A stretch of DNA of 64,000 nucleotides. Source: Bradyrhizobium sp. LLZ17. GTDB taxonomy: Bacteria; Pseudomonadota; Alphaproteobacteria; Rhizobiales; Xanthobacteraceae. Numbering within the stretch: position 1 is the stretch's first letter; each line of letters begins with the position of its first letter. This document shows, in pieces, positions 39,235 through 47,365 of the stretch. The notes below the pieces were generated by a model. The model had not been told where the DNA came from. It saw nothing but the letters and a program-made list of their open reading frames with translations, and ran no database searches. Made by a program: the position numbers and the translations under genes. The stretch spans positions 4,712,001 to 4,776,000 of the forward strand of contig NZ_CP165734.1 in the NCBI RefSeq assembly GCF_041200145.1. The letters are read 5' to 3'.

Positions 39235-39731
39235 CCCGGCCTGTGCAATTCCGAGATGACAATCTGACGCCGCTGCGCGAAGTCGCACTTCACGAAGCGG
39301 CGCACACTGTCATCGGTTGCCGGTTCGGCCTTATCCCCGATTACGTCACCATCGTGCCCGATCATGAGTGCGTAGGCCATGTGCTTTGGTTGCCGCACAT
39401 TCCGTGCACGCGTGAGGAATGGGGCGCTCGGCTGTACACAGCAGCTGCACCTGCGGGATTGATCTGCCTCGACGGCAGATCAGATTGGCTCAGCTACGGC
39501 GATAGTGAACACATCGAACGAATACTTCCGCTTTGCGCACCGCTCACCAGAGATGAGTTGTACTCTGACGTCGATCGGTTGGTTCATGTTGAGCTTCAAA
39601 CCATCTTCGCTGTGGCTAGGGCTCTTATGCGTAAGAAGCAGATCACCGGTCAGCAAGTCGAGCGCGTCATTCGTCGGGTGGATCACAATGCTCCAGCGAA
39701 GCGCCGTGCCACCCGAAAGGGGGTGCACTGA
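39231..39731 (+). CDS. Stand-alone M41 (FtsH protease)-like zinc metallopeptidase, copy 1
   Basis: 166 residues with no AAA ATPase or membrane part. VALHEAAHTVIGCRFGLIPD at residues 18-37 matches the FtsH HEAGH active-site region, with HEAAH at 21-25 giving the two zinc His and catalytic Glu; YVTIVPDHECVGHV parallels the following beta-hairpin of FtsH. YTAAAPAG then SYGDSEHIERIL may supply the third ligand (the Asp of the FtsH GxxxD helix). About half identical by eye to the next gene. Substrate unknown; ATGA overlap with the AlpA-like gene. Confidence 0.75.
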   Translation: MTRPVQFRDDNLTPLREVALHEAAHTVIGCRFGLIPDYVTIVPDHECVGHVLWLPHIPCTREEWGARLYTAAAPAGLICLDGRSDWLSYGDSEHIERILPLCAPLTRDELYSDVDRLVHVELQTIFAVARALMRKKQITGQQVERVIRRVDHNAPAKRRATRKGVH

Positions 39732-40294
39732 TGACTCGGTCCGTGCAATTTCGATACGACACTCTGACGCCGCTTCAGGATATCGCGCTCCATGAAGCCG
39801 CGCACGCGGTGATCGGCTGGCGGTGCGGCCTTCCAATCGACTACGTCACTATTGTCCCCGAGCCCGGGGAATATGACGGCATTGTTTGGTGGCAATGTCG
39901 GATGCGGGCGCCGGTTTCATTCCCGATTGGGCAAGACCTCAATCCGTTCGCTCCATGGACTCGCGAATATTGGGGTGCCCAGCTCTATATGGCGGCGGCG
40001 CCCCACGGCCTGCCTTTCCACGCCTTCGGTACCTCGACGTGCCTCAGTGACAGCGATTGGGAGGTTATCGAGAAAGCGCGGCAGCATGTGCCAATCGACG
40101 AAGATAAGCTCTTCTGTAACATGGATCGTTTGGTGCAAACCGAGCTGGAGACCATCTTCGTGGTTGCTCGGTCATTGATGCGCCACAAGCAACTTACCGG
40201 CCACCAAGTCGGACGCATCATTGGACGAGTGGACCGCGATTCGGTAGCGCCTCACCGGACCTACCACGCGCTGCGCGGCAACGATTCAGGTTAG
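39731..40294 (+). CDS. Stand-alone M41-like zinc metallopeptidase, copy 2
   Basis: 187 residues, a tandem paralogue of the preceding gene: MTRSVQFRYDTLTPLQDIAL, HEAAH at 21-25 (HEAAHAVIGW), YVTIVPEPGEYDGIVWW, YMAAAPHGLP, LSDSDWEVIEKAR and LVQTELETIFVVARSLMRHK align with MTRPVQFRDD, HEAAHTVIGC and LVHVELQTIFAVARALMRKK. An extra 20 residues lie after the hairpin. TGATG junction couples it to copy 1. Whether both are active is not known; both keep HExxH and an Asp in the third-ligand region. Confidence 0.75.
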   Translation: MTRSVQFRYDTLTPLQDIALHEAAHAVIGWRCGLPIDYVTIVPEPGEYDGIVWWQCRMRAPVSFPIGQDLNPFAPWTREYWGAQLYMAAAPHGLPFHAFGTSTCLSDSDWEVIEKARQHVPIDEDKLFCNMDRLVQTELETIFVVARSLMRHKQLTGHQVGRIIGRVDRDSVAPHRTYHALRGNDSG

Positions 40295-40402
40295 CGCGAT
40301 GCGATGCCTATGGCGAATGGTGGCGCCGCGGAAGGCCGATGCCCGCGGAGCTGTTCGAGCAGGCTCCGCAGGAAACTCAGCAAGAAGCCGCCTGATCCAA
40401 CT

Positions 40403-40437
40403 AGAGCCGGCCCTGCTTCTTAAGTTGGGGCCGGCTC
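40403..40437 (+). terminator. Candidate hairpin after the peptidase genes
   Basis: GAGCCGGCCC and GGGGCCGGCTC are complementary over 10 bases around the loop TGCTTCTTAAGTTG. No long T run follows (CCCGCTT), so termination may be weak; it is the only strong stem after the AlpA-peptidase unit. Confidence 0.45.
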
Positions 40438-40476
40438 CCGCTTGACTCCCTACCTCGCCGTCATACTCTGATCCCT

Positions 40477-40713
40477 ATGGACCGCGTGAAGGCTGCGCGC
40501 GAGCGCCGCATTGAGCAACTGGCAATCGAGATCGAGCGGTACGGCGGAGACGCTTTTGCCGCCGACTTCCTGCGCGACATGATCTCACAGTCGCCCCGTG
40601 AGGGTCAGCAAACCATCCGCAAGCTCGCGGCGGAGATCGAGGCTTGGCGCCGAGCCCGGCGTATCTATCGGCAGTTCTTTGTGAGCTGGGCATCCGCCAA
40701 ACGGGCTGAGTAA
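40477..40713 (+). CDS. Small helical protein of unknown function
   Basis: 78 residues, strongly charged and predicted helical (DRVKAARERRIEQLAIEIER, IRKLAAEIEAWRRARRIYRQ). No motif recognised. Followed after 3 bp by an exported protein gene, so probably co-transcribed. GC and codon use resemble the right-hand island genes. Confidence 0.55.
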   Translation: MDRVKAARERRIEQLAIEIERYGGDAFAADFLRDMISQSPREGQQTIRKLAAEIEAWRRARRIYRQFFVSWASAKRAE

Positions 40714-40716
40714 CAC

Positions 40717-41190
40717 ATGCGCCGCGTATATATCGTTTGTGCCGCGATGCTTCTCGCTTGCAGTTCAACATCTGGATATTGCGATGACTGGGCGACCGCC
40801 CAGGATGGTAGCGCCGCGGTAGTGGCAGACGGTGCTCGGCTCAACGTCGTCTGCGATACGGATCACGGCCGCGCGCTACACCCGGACAGCCTCGGCAAAA
40901 TTCTAATCTTCCTCAAAGAGCCAGTTGCAGCTTGGCGTAAGCTCGAATCCGTTGAGGTGCGAACCCGATCGGACACCGGATCGCAATCGGCCAATCCGCC
41001 TTCTCACGGCACTGCTCTTTCCTCGACCTCCTTGGTTTTGGAGGATGATGCCACTTGGGAATTGAGCGTCATGGGGGCCGCCACAAAGTCGTTCACGCTG
41101 ATCGCGGGTGGCCACGCTCGCACCTTTTCAGCGATCAATCTGCGCGCGACGGTCTCGCCTGTGCTGGGGCGATGCGGAGATCATTGGTAG
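40717..41190 (+). CDS. Exported protein of unknown function
   Basis: 157 residues with a signal peptide (VYIVCAAMLLACSSTSGYC; LLAC could be a lipobox, but Ser after Cys is not decisive). The mature part contains DDATWELSVMGAATKSFTL and two further cysteines (VVCDTD, RCGDHW), likely a disulfide. No family recognised. Starts 3 bp after the preceding small gene. Confidence 0.6.
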   Translation: MRRVYIVCAAMLLACSSTSGYCDDWATAQDGSAAVVADGARLNVVCDTDHGRALHPDSLGKILIFLKEPVAAWRKLESVEVRTRSDTGSQSANPPSHGTALSSTSLVLEDDATWELSVMGAATKSFTLIAGGHARTFSAINLRATVSPVLGRCGDHW

Positions 41191-41250
41191 CGGCCCGTCA
41201 CGCCTGCGTAGGTTTGAGAGCACTATCCCAGTTTCTCAAATGCTACAGCC

Positions 41251-41847
41251 TTAGGAATGCTTCAAGAACGTGCCATTCCTGAAAGACCGCGCGGGATCGA
41301 AGCACCGTCCTACTAGACTGATGATCTCTTTGATGCGTTTACGTTTCGCTTTTTCATGTTGGCTGTTGCTCAGACCTTGAATCTTTTGGAGGCAAGGTCC
41401 GACTAGGTCGGCGTGATGGGGTTTCATCGGCAAAGCCGTGTCGTAGACACCGACTAGGCGTTCACCATTTTGATGGCGAACTGTCTGAGCAGAAAATATA
41501 CACACGCCCAAGAATGAACGAGGTTTGTTTGCGGCAGCCGAGCGTGCTTTCAATTCGGTTATAGTATGATCAAACTCAACATCACCGGCGTTCTCGCGGA
41601 GGACACTAAGACCGCTCGTGTCGATTCGGATCAACGATGCCGGATTGAGAAGTCCGTTCGCATCTAGATCGGTTGGATCACTAACTATTAGATGCAGCGC
41701 TTCAACGTCGGCGACCGGCCCAGGGGACGTATCCGCCATTGGAAACAGCTCGCACCCGCAGAGGTCTGTGGTGGCGTCCTGTAATTGACTCGCAATTTGA
41801 TGTGCCGGCTGATGAGCGAATACCGCGCGGCAGTCAGCAAGGCTCAT
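41251..41847 (-). CDS. Third gene of an uncharacterised three-gene operon
   Basis: 198 residues. No recognisable enzyme motif. A segment VGVYDTALPMKPHHADLVG and the C-terminal basic helix (HEKAKRKRIKEIISLVGRCF) stand out, as do C-terminal cysteines. Its ATG overlaps the TGA of the preceding gene by ATGA (41844-41847), so expression is coupled. Role unknown; should be judged with its two partners. Confidence 0.7.
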   Translation of the reverse strand: MSLADCRAVFAHQPAHQIASQLQDATTDLCGCELFPMADTSPGPVADVEALHLIVSDPTDLDANGLLNPASLIRIDTSGLSVLRENAGDVEFDHTITELKARSAAANKPRSFLGVCIFSAQTVRHQNGERLVGVYDTALPMKPHHADLVGPCLQKIQGLSNSQHEKAKRKRIKEIISLVGRCFDPARSFRNGTFLKHS

Positions 41848-42380
41848 GTGCGTTGAAACAGAACCGCGAGTTCATTAGGAAGTTTGCGCCCGGTGAAAGC
41901 AACATTTTCGTGAAAATGCTCAACGCCTGCGACTTCCGCAAACCATGTGACCTGATTGGCTCCGTCGACAGTGAGATGCAAATACAGCTCGTCTGAATTG
42001 AGTGAAAAAGTCGGCCGTCCTAAGGCGTCCACAGCGAAGGTCGGATGCTGGTCCATGTTATTGAAAAAGACGGCCAACATCTCTGCTGTGTCTAGCGAAT
42101 CCCATTTGGGAGCTTCCGCATCGACCCCATCCCATCCATTTTTCACGGTTCTGAATTCGGCCGTGGCGTTGATCACAGAGGTTAACCAAGCACTCCGCTG
42201 ATAGGCCAAGACGAGTCGCGGCTGCTCCGACACCGAACCAACGAGGTGGGCCTCATACCTGTTGCCCGCCCGACGATTTGGCCCCGCAATGTCGCCACCG
42301 GTACGATTAGCGGCGGCACGCGGCGGCGCGAGGTCCAGCGGCTGAGCTTGGTAAGTGATGTTTGCGTCGACGGCGATCAT
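41844..42380 (-). CDS. Second gene of the three-gene operon; WDG-motif protein
   Basis: 178 residues. Central FRTVKNGWDGVDAEAPKWDS with FAVDALGRPTFSLNS and a C-terminal FHENVAFTGRKLPNELAVLF. This layout (a WDG.GA.AP segment, then DxDGxxxxxW-like strands, then a FxG..P.EL tail) is seen in uncharacterised proteins of scattered bacteria; I know no function for them. ATGA overlaps at both ends (41844 and 42377) tie it to its neighbours. Confidence 0.7.
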   Translation of the reverse strand: MIAVDANITYQAQPLDLAPPRAAANRTGGDIAGPNRRAGNRYEAHLVGSVSEQPRLVLAYQRSAWLTSVINATAEFRTVKNGWDGVDAEAPKWDSLDTAEMLAVFFNNMDQHPTFAVDALGRPTFSLNSDELYLHLTVDGANQVTWFAEVAGVEHFHENVAFTGRKLPNELAVLFQRT

Positions 42381-43207
42381 TTCTTTGGATTCCGAGAAAA
42401 TAAGCCGATGCGATTCGCCATGTTATCGTCGATGATATGGCCAAGAATGTCTTTTAGCGCAAGGTGTTGGTTCTCTAGCCGATCAACAATGAACTGTCCA
42501 TCTAAGGTTGATGTGTCGATCGGTCCATAACCTCCGACATTCGCTTGATCAGTTATCATCGTGTAAATGCCAATAGACGGTCTGGGAGGGATCGTCGGCT
42601 CGGTAACTATCTCTGAGACTTCAACATTTGCGTTTACTAAACGCCTGAAGGGCCCCTCTTGTTCAAACCAGCCGGTGTGTGAATGCCACTGCTTTCGCTT
42701 CGCGGCCGCTTCTTGCGTGACCAGCCGAGAGCCCGGCTTGATCAGGGTCTTCGCGTCAAAACTATCCCAATCGCCCGACCAAATAAAACGATCCCAATAC
42801 TCTAACTTGACACCGGAAATGGAGACCAAATCCAAGTAGTCGGCGAGCAAAGGCAGCACAATTCTTTCGAATTCCCCAATGTATGGCTGCCATCGGACAT
42901 AGTTAGTACTAGTCCAGACCACACCATCGGCGCCGATCTGTAGGGTAACCTGCTGGCTGTTCGAAAGAAATATGACCGGAGCGCCCTCTGGCGCCGCCGG
43001 AGTCATTGAGCCATCAGGTCCGACCGAAAACCCAATCTGAAGTGTCTTCTGGGAGGTGAATCCCATCAGCACCAACGCGTCTGTCATCTTCGCTTTGAGG
43101 CGCTCGTAAGCCTTTAGCGGCAACTGCGGCGCAAATCCGATGCTTGCGGCGCAACGCTCGATAGCGTGCCGCGAGAGGATAGGCGAAAACTCGGGCCGAC
43201 TAGTCAT
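42377..43207 (-). CDS. First gene of the three-gene operon; TIGR04255-like protein
   Basis: 276 residues. Resembles the sporadically distributed TIGR04255 family: N-terminal half with alternating strands (LQIGFSVGPDGSM, VIFLSNSQQVTLQIGADGVV, YIGEFERIVLPLLADYLDLV, ISGVKLEYWDRFIW) and a C-terminal LENQHLALKDILGHIIDDNM that closes the fold. Assigned from memory of the family pattern, moderate confidence. Function of the family is unknown. First gene of a coupled three-gene minus-strand operon in an otherwise rightward element. Confidence 0.7.
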   Translation of the reverse strand: MTSRPEFSPILSRHAIERCAASIGFAPQLPLKAYERLKAKMTDALVLMGFTSQKTLQIGFSVGPDGSMTPAAPEGAPVIFLSNSQQVTLQIGADGVVWTSTNYVRWQPYIGEFERIVLPLLADYLDLVSISGVKLEYWDRFIWSGDWDSFDAKTLIKPGSRLVTQEAAAKRKQWHSHTGWFEQEGPFRRLVNANVEVSEIVTEPTIPPRPSIGIYTMITDQANVGGYGPIDTSTLDGQFIVDRLENQHLALKDILGHIIDDNMANRIGLFSRNPKK

Positions 43208-43395
43208 GGTGCGCTACAGGACAGAGACAGCGCGCGCATATTGGGTTCAAAATAATCAATAGGTCGTTAACCATTGCAGAAGCGGGCCTAGTCAGAACAA
43301 GAGCGCTTTTCGGGGAGGTGCGCAAGCCTGCCAAAGGGAGCGTGCAACCCCAAAGCCCGAGGTGGCCCCCCTTTAAGCCATAGGTCGCTTCTGTC

Positions 43396-43734
43396 TCAGC
43401 CGGTGAACACGATCGGGCCAAGCACCGGGAACAGCCTCACCGGCTCCGCTTCGACCTCGGTGAGGGCCTGCCGCAGCGCCTGTGTGGTGAAGCTCTCTAT
43501 CACGGGATCAGTCACCGGCAAGCGCTCGTGGGCCGGCGTGAGCGCTAGGTCAGCGTTCGCCAGTGCCGCTTGGTAGGCTCCTCGCCAAAGCCAACTGATT
43601 GCTTGTGCAAGGTGCAGGCGCTGCCATCCGTCCGGTCCGCTTGAAGTCGCGGCGAGGGCGGCTTCGATACCAGCGACGGCCTCAGCCTTCTCCGCTGTGC
43701 GCTGATCAAGTTGCTCCACGTCGTCGACGGGCAT
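43396..43734 (-). CDS. Small helical protein of unknown function
   Basis: 112 residues with GGGAG ribosome site upstream of ATG 43734. Predicted mainly helical with Ala/Leu/Trp-rich repeats (WQRLHLAQAISWLWRGAYQA, ALANADLALTP) that could be a degenerate TPR. No family recognised. Lies 188 bp upstream of the three-gene operon on the same strand. Confidence 0.6.
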   Translation of the reverse strand: MPVDDVEQLDQRTAEKAEAVAGIEAALAATSSGPDGWQRLHLAQAISWLWRGAYQAALANADLALTPAHERLPVTDPVIESFTTQALRQALTEVEAEPVRLFPVLGPIVFTG

Positions 43735-44727
43735 CGCTGCTCCCTCATTAAATCAAAACTCGCCGGGACTGTTTGGACTTTGCCCGGCTCTTCTATTTTT
43801 AAGAAACGGACTTCCCGACCTAATTGCGAGCACGCTCCCTGGGACACCACCTGCTGGCGCAATTTCGGATTAATGGAATCTACCCGGTAGCTCGATCCAC
43901 CCACTTCCGCCTCCCTCCGCTCGCGCCGCGGCGGCCGGCCCCGAGCTATGCAGCATAGCACGCGAGCGCTTGCGTCATTCTGCGATTCAAGCAACGATTC
44001 GTTGACCATGACAGCGCGCAGTTGACCGCCTCAAGCAGCGAACGCGCGTTCGAAGATTCCATATCCCCCGTTACGCGCGGAGAGTTGGGTTCAATTCTTG
44101 TAAGTGGCCAACTGACGGCGCCTCGATAATGCAAGGTTGTGGCCGAAGCGGCCAGTTTTCAAGGTAAACAATCCATCGCCGGCCGACCGGACCGCCGGGA
44201 GCTATGCGCGGCCAAAGTAGAATTCTGTTCTCACGGGCTGGCGTTTCGCTACAACCGAAATTCGGGTGAAGCGAAATGCCGCGCGAGCGGAGAGCCGGGG
44301 CATTTGAATAAAATTGTTCGCACCGCAGTAAGGTTAATCGTTAACCCTAACGCCCCCTCTGGAAGGCGTTTCGAGCCGCTTTTGAAGCCATCTCCGGGCC
44401 ACGCCGTCCAATTCCCGGCCCTAGTTGGGGTTAAATAGCCAAATCCTGGGGTGCACAGAGTGCACAGGTTGACCCTTTTATACGACAGCTTTTATGGGAA
44501 TAACGTCTCTAATTCCTCGTATGGGGGGTTAGAACAGGGGGTACTTTGTGCACACTGTGCACCCAATAAATCAAAACTATTTCCCGTCCGCGCTTGCGTA
44601 CTCGGCCGCCCCGGCTACCCTCACCGGCATGAAGCGACCCATGCCTCTCAGCGTTGACAGAACCCCCGCAGCGAAAAAGCTGCGTCGCACTGGAGACATG
44701 ACGACCATCTATGCGGAATGAAGTGGA
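43735..44727. other. Approximately 1-kb intergenic region without a supported gene
   Basis: No frame on either strand has coding character. It contains a GC stem GCCGGG/CCCGGC at 43762-43788 followed by a T-rich tract, an AT-rich tract around 44300-44350 (GGTTAATCGTTAACCC), and the paired GTGCAC sites at 44451-44562. Divergent transcription starts on either side (leftward at 43734, rightward at 44728). A control region or origin is possible. Confidence 0.5.
44451..44562. promoter_or_regulatory. Paired GTGCAC-N3-GTGCAC sites around a possible promoter
   Basis: GTGCACAGAGTGCAC at 44451-44465 and GTGCACACTGTGCAC at 44548-44562; each is two palindromic GTGCAC hexamers 3 bp apart, and the two sites are 97 bp apart. 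A TTGACC (44469-44474) follows the first. The arrangement suggests binding of a dimeric regulator or an initiator protein, possibly with looping. Confidence 0.5.
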
Positions 44728-45003
44728 ATGGACGACGACGATGTAACGGATGCGCCCGGCTGGCGGGTGATGGTGGCGGTCACTCGCGATGAAACCATTA
44801 TCATCGAAATATGGGCAGCCGCGGTTTCCGATTCTGACGAAGCGATCCGGCGCGTGCTCGCGGCGTCCGGCTCTGATGCAGCGACGATCAGGCAGCTAGA
44901 TCAGCACGAGCTTGACAACCTCCGGCTCCAGCCGGGCGAGGTCCGGATGGTCCTCGACGACGCATGGGCGGCCATCCTCAGGCCAGCGGGCAAGCGACAC
45001 TAG
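44728..45003 (+). CDS. Small acidic protein of unknown function
   Basis: 91 residues (MDDDDVTDAPGWRVMVAVTR ... ILRPAGKRH), acidic, alpha/beta. No family recognised, but the strand-helix pattern and GC3 look coding. Ribosome site GTGGA is close before the ATG. First gene right of the GTGCAC sites. Confidence 0.55.
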   Translation: MDDDDVTDAPGWRVMVAVTRDETIIIEIWAAAVSDSDEAIRRVLAASGSDAATIRQLDQHELDNLRLQPGEVRMVLDDAWAAILRPAGKRH

Positions 45004-45129
45004 CGGCTCTCATCACTGGGCGAATGGCTTTCGTAGGCGCGCGATGCGGAAACTGAGTAAGAGCGGACCTCCGCCTGAGCTTCGGGTCACGTCGGAATCT
45101 GACCCAAACCGGAAGCCGTGCTTCCCCAA

Positions 45130-45408
45130 TCAAACGCCGCTATTGTTGGAGCTCGACGGCGTAGGTGTCATAGCATAGTGATCGAAACGCATCGTGAAAG
45201 ATGCACGACCACGGCTAACAGAGCGCAGGCTATTCGCGTAGCCGAACATGTTCGTGAGCGGCACCATCGCGGTGACGACCGTGGCATCAAAGCGCATGTC
45301 CAGGCCCCGGATGATCTGCCCGCGCCGCAAGTTCAAATCCGAGGTGACGTAGGGGATGCAGTCCGCCGGACCGACCACCTCTACCCTCATGATTGGCTCT
45401 ACGCTCAA
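45130..45408 (-). pseudogene. Elongation factor G C-terminal fragment
   Basis: In frame, [30 protein letters not shown] and [20 protein letters not shown], then [14 protein letters not shown] match domain V of EF-G (EPIMKVEVVTPEDY, GDLNSRRGQI, PLANMFGY, GRAxFTMxFDHY). Only about 80 of roughly 690 residues are present, both ends are lost and conserved glycines are changed (for example LDMR), so this is a decayed fragment and not a functional gene. It has probably come from another genome region by an illegitimate event. Confidence 0.85.
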
Positions 45409-45704
45409 AGATCACTCCGCTTGTGCAACGGCCAGCTTGTATCCAACCCAAGGCTAACATTGTTACCTCGAACGGTCTAGTTTGGCCCGCTTCTGGCCCA
45501 GCGGCCAACTGGCAGCACCTCTCCACGAGGTCCGCTCACGGAGGGATGGCGGACTAGATTTGTTCAGGTTGAGATCTTCGCATTTTGACCCAAAGCTGAA
45601 TTTTAGCAGTTCGCTGCTGATCTTATCGACTTGCCGGCGGCCTCGCCTTTGGATGTAATCAGCGAGTTTATCGAGCGCTGAGGAAGCCATTTGGGAGATG
45701 TTTG

Positions 45705-45917
45705 ATGGGCGCCGGACTATTTGGAGAGTGGACTGAAATTTTCGACATTTTCGTGAAGCTCGCGCCCGCTGCATCTATTGTTGGCGGACTTTTTGCGGCA
45801 CGGGCGACGTTTCGAAATAATCGGCAAATCAGTGCCGAAGCAATTGCAAAGAACCATTACAGAGAAGCGCTTGAGCAAATGACCAACAACGCCGAGATAT
45901 ATATTATCGAGGCGTGA
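45705..45917 (+). CDS. Membrane-anchored small protein, possibly the front half of a split gene
   Basis: 70 residues from ATG 45705 (GGGAG upstream). Hydrophobic segment IFVKLAPAASIVGGLFAARA followed by charged helix NRQISAEAIAKNHYREALEQ. Its TGA overlaps the next start by GTGA. The two products together look like one protein (anchor plus helical domain) and the junction could be a frameshift; see the finding. Confidence 0.5.
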   Translation: MGAGLFGEWTEIFDIFVKLAPAASIVGGLFAARATFRNNRQISAEAIAKNHYREALEQMTNNAEIYIIEA

Positions 45918-46243
45918 CGAAGGCGGGTTTTGAAGAATTGAAAGGCGACTTGCCCGCATATCGAAAATACAGAATGCTCGCGACCATTATTGGTTTTGCA
46001 CTCCAAGAAATCTATCTCGCAATTGATCTTCAAAAGGATAAGCATTGGGAACAGACGGTTCGCGTCTTTCTGTCCATGTTCAAACACTACTTTTCGTCGG
46101 AAGCAGATTTTCCTGCCGCTCTACAACAGTGTCTCGACCCCCGTTTTTGGGCATTTATGAGAGATACGGTCCACGTGCATGAGCATCCGTCTGCTAAAAT
46201 GGTCGTCGCGGAGCGCGAGCTCGTCGGACTTCAGCGCAAATAA
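45914..46243 (+). CDS. Helical protein of unknown function, possibly the back half of a split gene
   Basis: 109 residues from a GTG at 45914. Helical, aromatic-rich (MLATIIGFALQEIYLAIDLQ, WEQTVRVFLSMFKHYFSSEA). Low GC relative to neighbours. No catalytic motif. It either starts at the overlapping GTG by translational coupling or is the in-frame continuation of the preceding gene after an indel at about 45914. Confidence 0.5.
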   Translation: MTKAGFEELKGDLPAYRKYRMLATIIGFALQEIYLAIDLQKDKHWEQTVRVFLSMFKHYFSSEADFPAALQQCLDPRFWAFMRDTVHVHEHPSAKMVVAERELVGLQRK

Positions 46244-46472
46244 GTAGGACAAGAGGTCCGCTTGTGGCCCGAAGGCGAAGATCGCCATCGCGTCCGGCAC
46301 GTCGGCAGTGGAGGCCAGACCGGACGTCGGCAAGACGCGAGCGAATCGACGCGAATGACCCATACCGGAAGTCGCACCCGCTTTATTCAAAATTGAGCAT
46401 TCGGCGCGTTTGAGGTTGACGTAACCGACTCTTGCAACCTATCGGTCTGACAATCGTAATCGCTAGGTTTGC

Positions 46473-47207
46473 ATGTTGAAAAAAGGTTGTCTTATCGCGC
46501 TTGGAATACCCGTGGGTCTAGTGATCCTAGTGGTCGCTCTATTCTGGCTCAATTTTTATACTGTTCACGTCCGCTACCGGCTTACAGTCGAGGTACAGGA
46601 TGGCGATCAGATTAAGACCGGGTCGAGCGTCATCGACGTTTCCTATAACATAGAGCCGGCTAACACCCCGAGCCATTGGAACGCTTTTCCTACAGCTGTC
46701 GGATATGCACCGACCGTCAACCTCGGCGAAAAGGGCATGCTCTTTTTGACGTTCGAGGAAGCGACGCGCACCCCTGAGCAGCGTATAGAGAGAAATAAAC
46801 AGATTAGGTGTCTATATTGGGATATCGGATGTTTGCCCTTTGCGGCATACCAAAAAGCCAGCGGGTCCGACTATGGTAATAAGAAAGCCGCGCTTGACGA
46901 GTTGCTTCGTCAAAGTGGGCCGCGCGAGGTTCCTTTTGCCGTTTTGCCGACGCTTCTACGTGTCCGGGACATCAATGATCTACCTATGCACGCTTCGCGC
47001 TTTGGTAACCCGCCCCGTAAGCTTGTGGGCGTCTCGCCTTACGATCTTGCTGCGAGCTTTGGACCGGGCGTCGAACTCAAACGGGTCGTCCTTCAATTGA
47101 CTGACGATCCGGTAACCCCGCCGCCGGAAATCTGGCCGCAGTGGCTGAAAGAATTGCCGAAGGAAAAGCGCGAGTTGTTGGCCGTAAACATAGGATATTA
47201 CAACTGA
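46473..47207 (+). CDS. Membrane-anchored protein of unknown function
   Basis: 244 residues. One transmembrane helix near the N-terminus (LIALGIPVGLVILVVALFWL, about 7-28), the rest probably periplasmic with two Cys (IRCLYWDIGCLP). No recognised domain; lower GC than the core genome, fitting foreign origin. Ends 158 bp before a small membrane protein. Confidence 0.65.
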   Translation: MLKKGCLIALGIPVGLVILVVALFWLNFYTVHVRYRLTVEVQDGDQIKTGSSVIDVSYNIEPANTPSHWNAFPTAVGYAPTVNLGEKGMLFLTFEEATRTPEQRIERNKQIRCLYWDIGCLPFAAYQKASGSDYGNKKAALDELLRQSGPREVPFAVLPTLLRVRDINDLPMHASRFGNPPRKLVGVSPYDLAASFGPGVELKRVVLQLTDDPVTPPPEIWPQWLKELPKEKRELLAVNIGYYN

Positions 47208-47365
47208 CTGATGCAATTTTTGCTGCTCAATGCTGGTATTTGGCACCTTTGACACGTGCCGACCAACGCAGCGGATGACTTCCGTATCGTCCATCAGCGA
47301 AGGAGAGACTCCGTCAGCTTAATAAGTGGGAGCGTCGCGGGCACGCTCGCAGATGGAGACGGGTG

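Noticed and set aside
44139..44438. 99-codon plus-strand frame in the 1-kb gap
   Set aside because: No ribosome site, and composition shows no coding signature; treated as intergenic.
45463..45774. 103-codon minus-strand frame upstream of the anchor-like gene
   Set aside because: It overlaps the better-supported gene start at 45705, has no ribosome site and reads into non-coding sequence.
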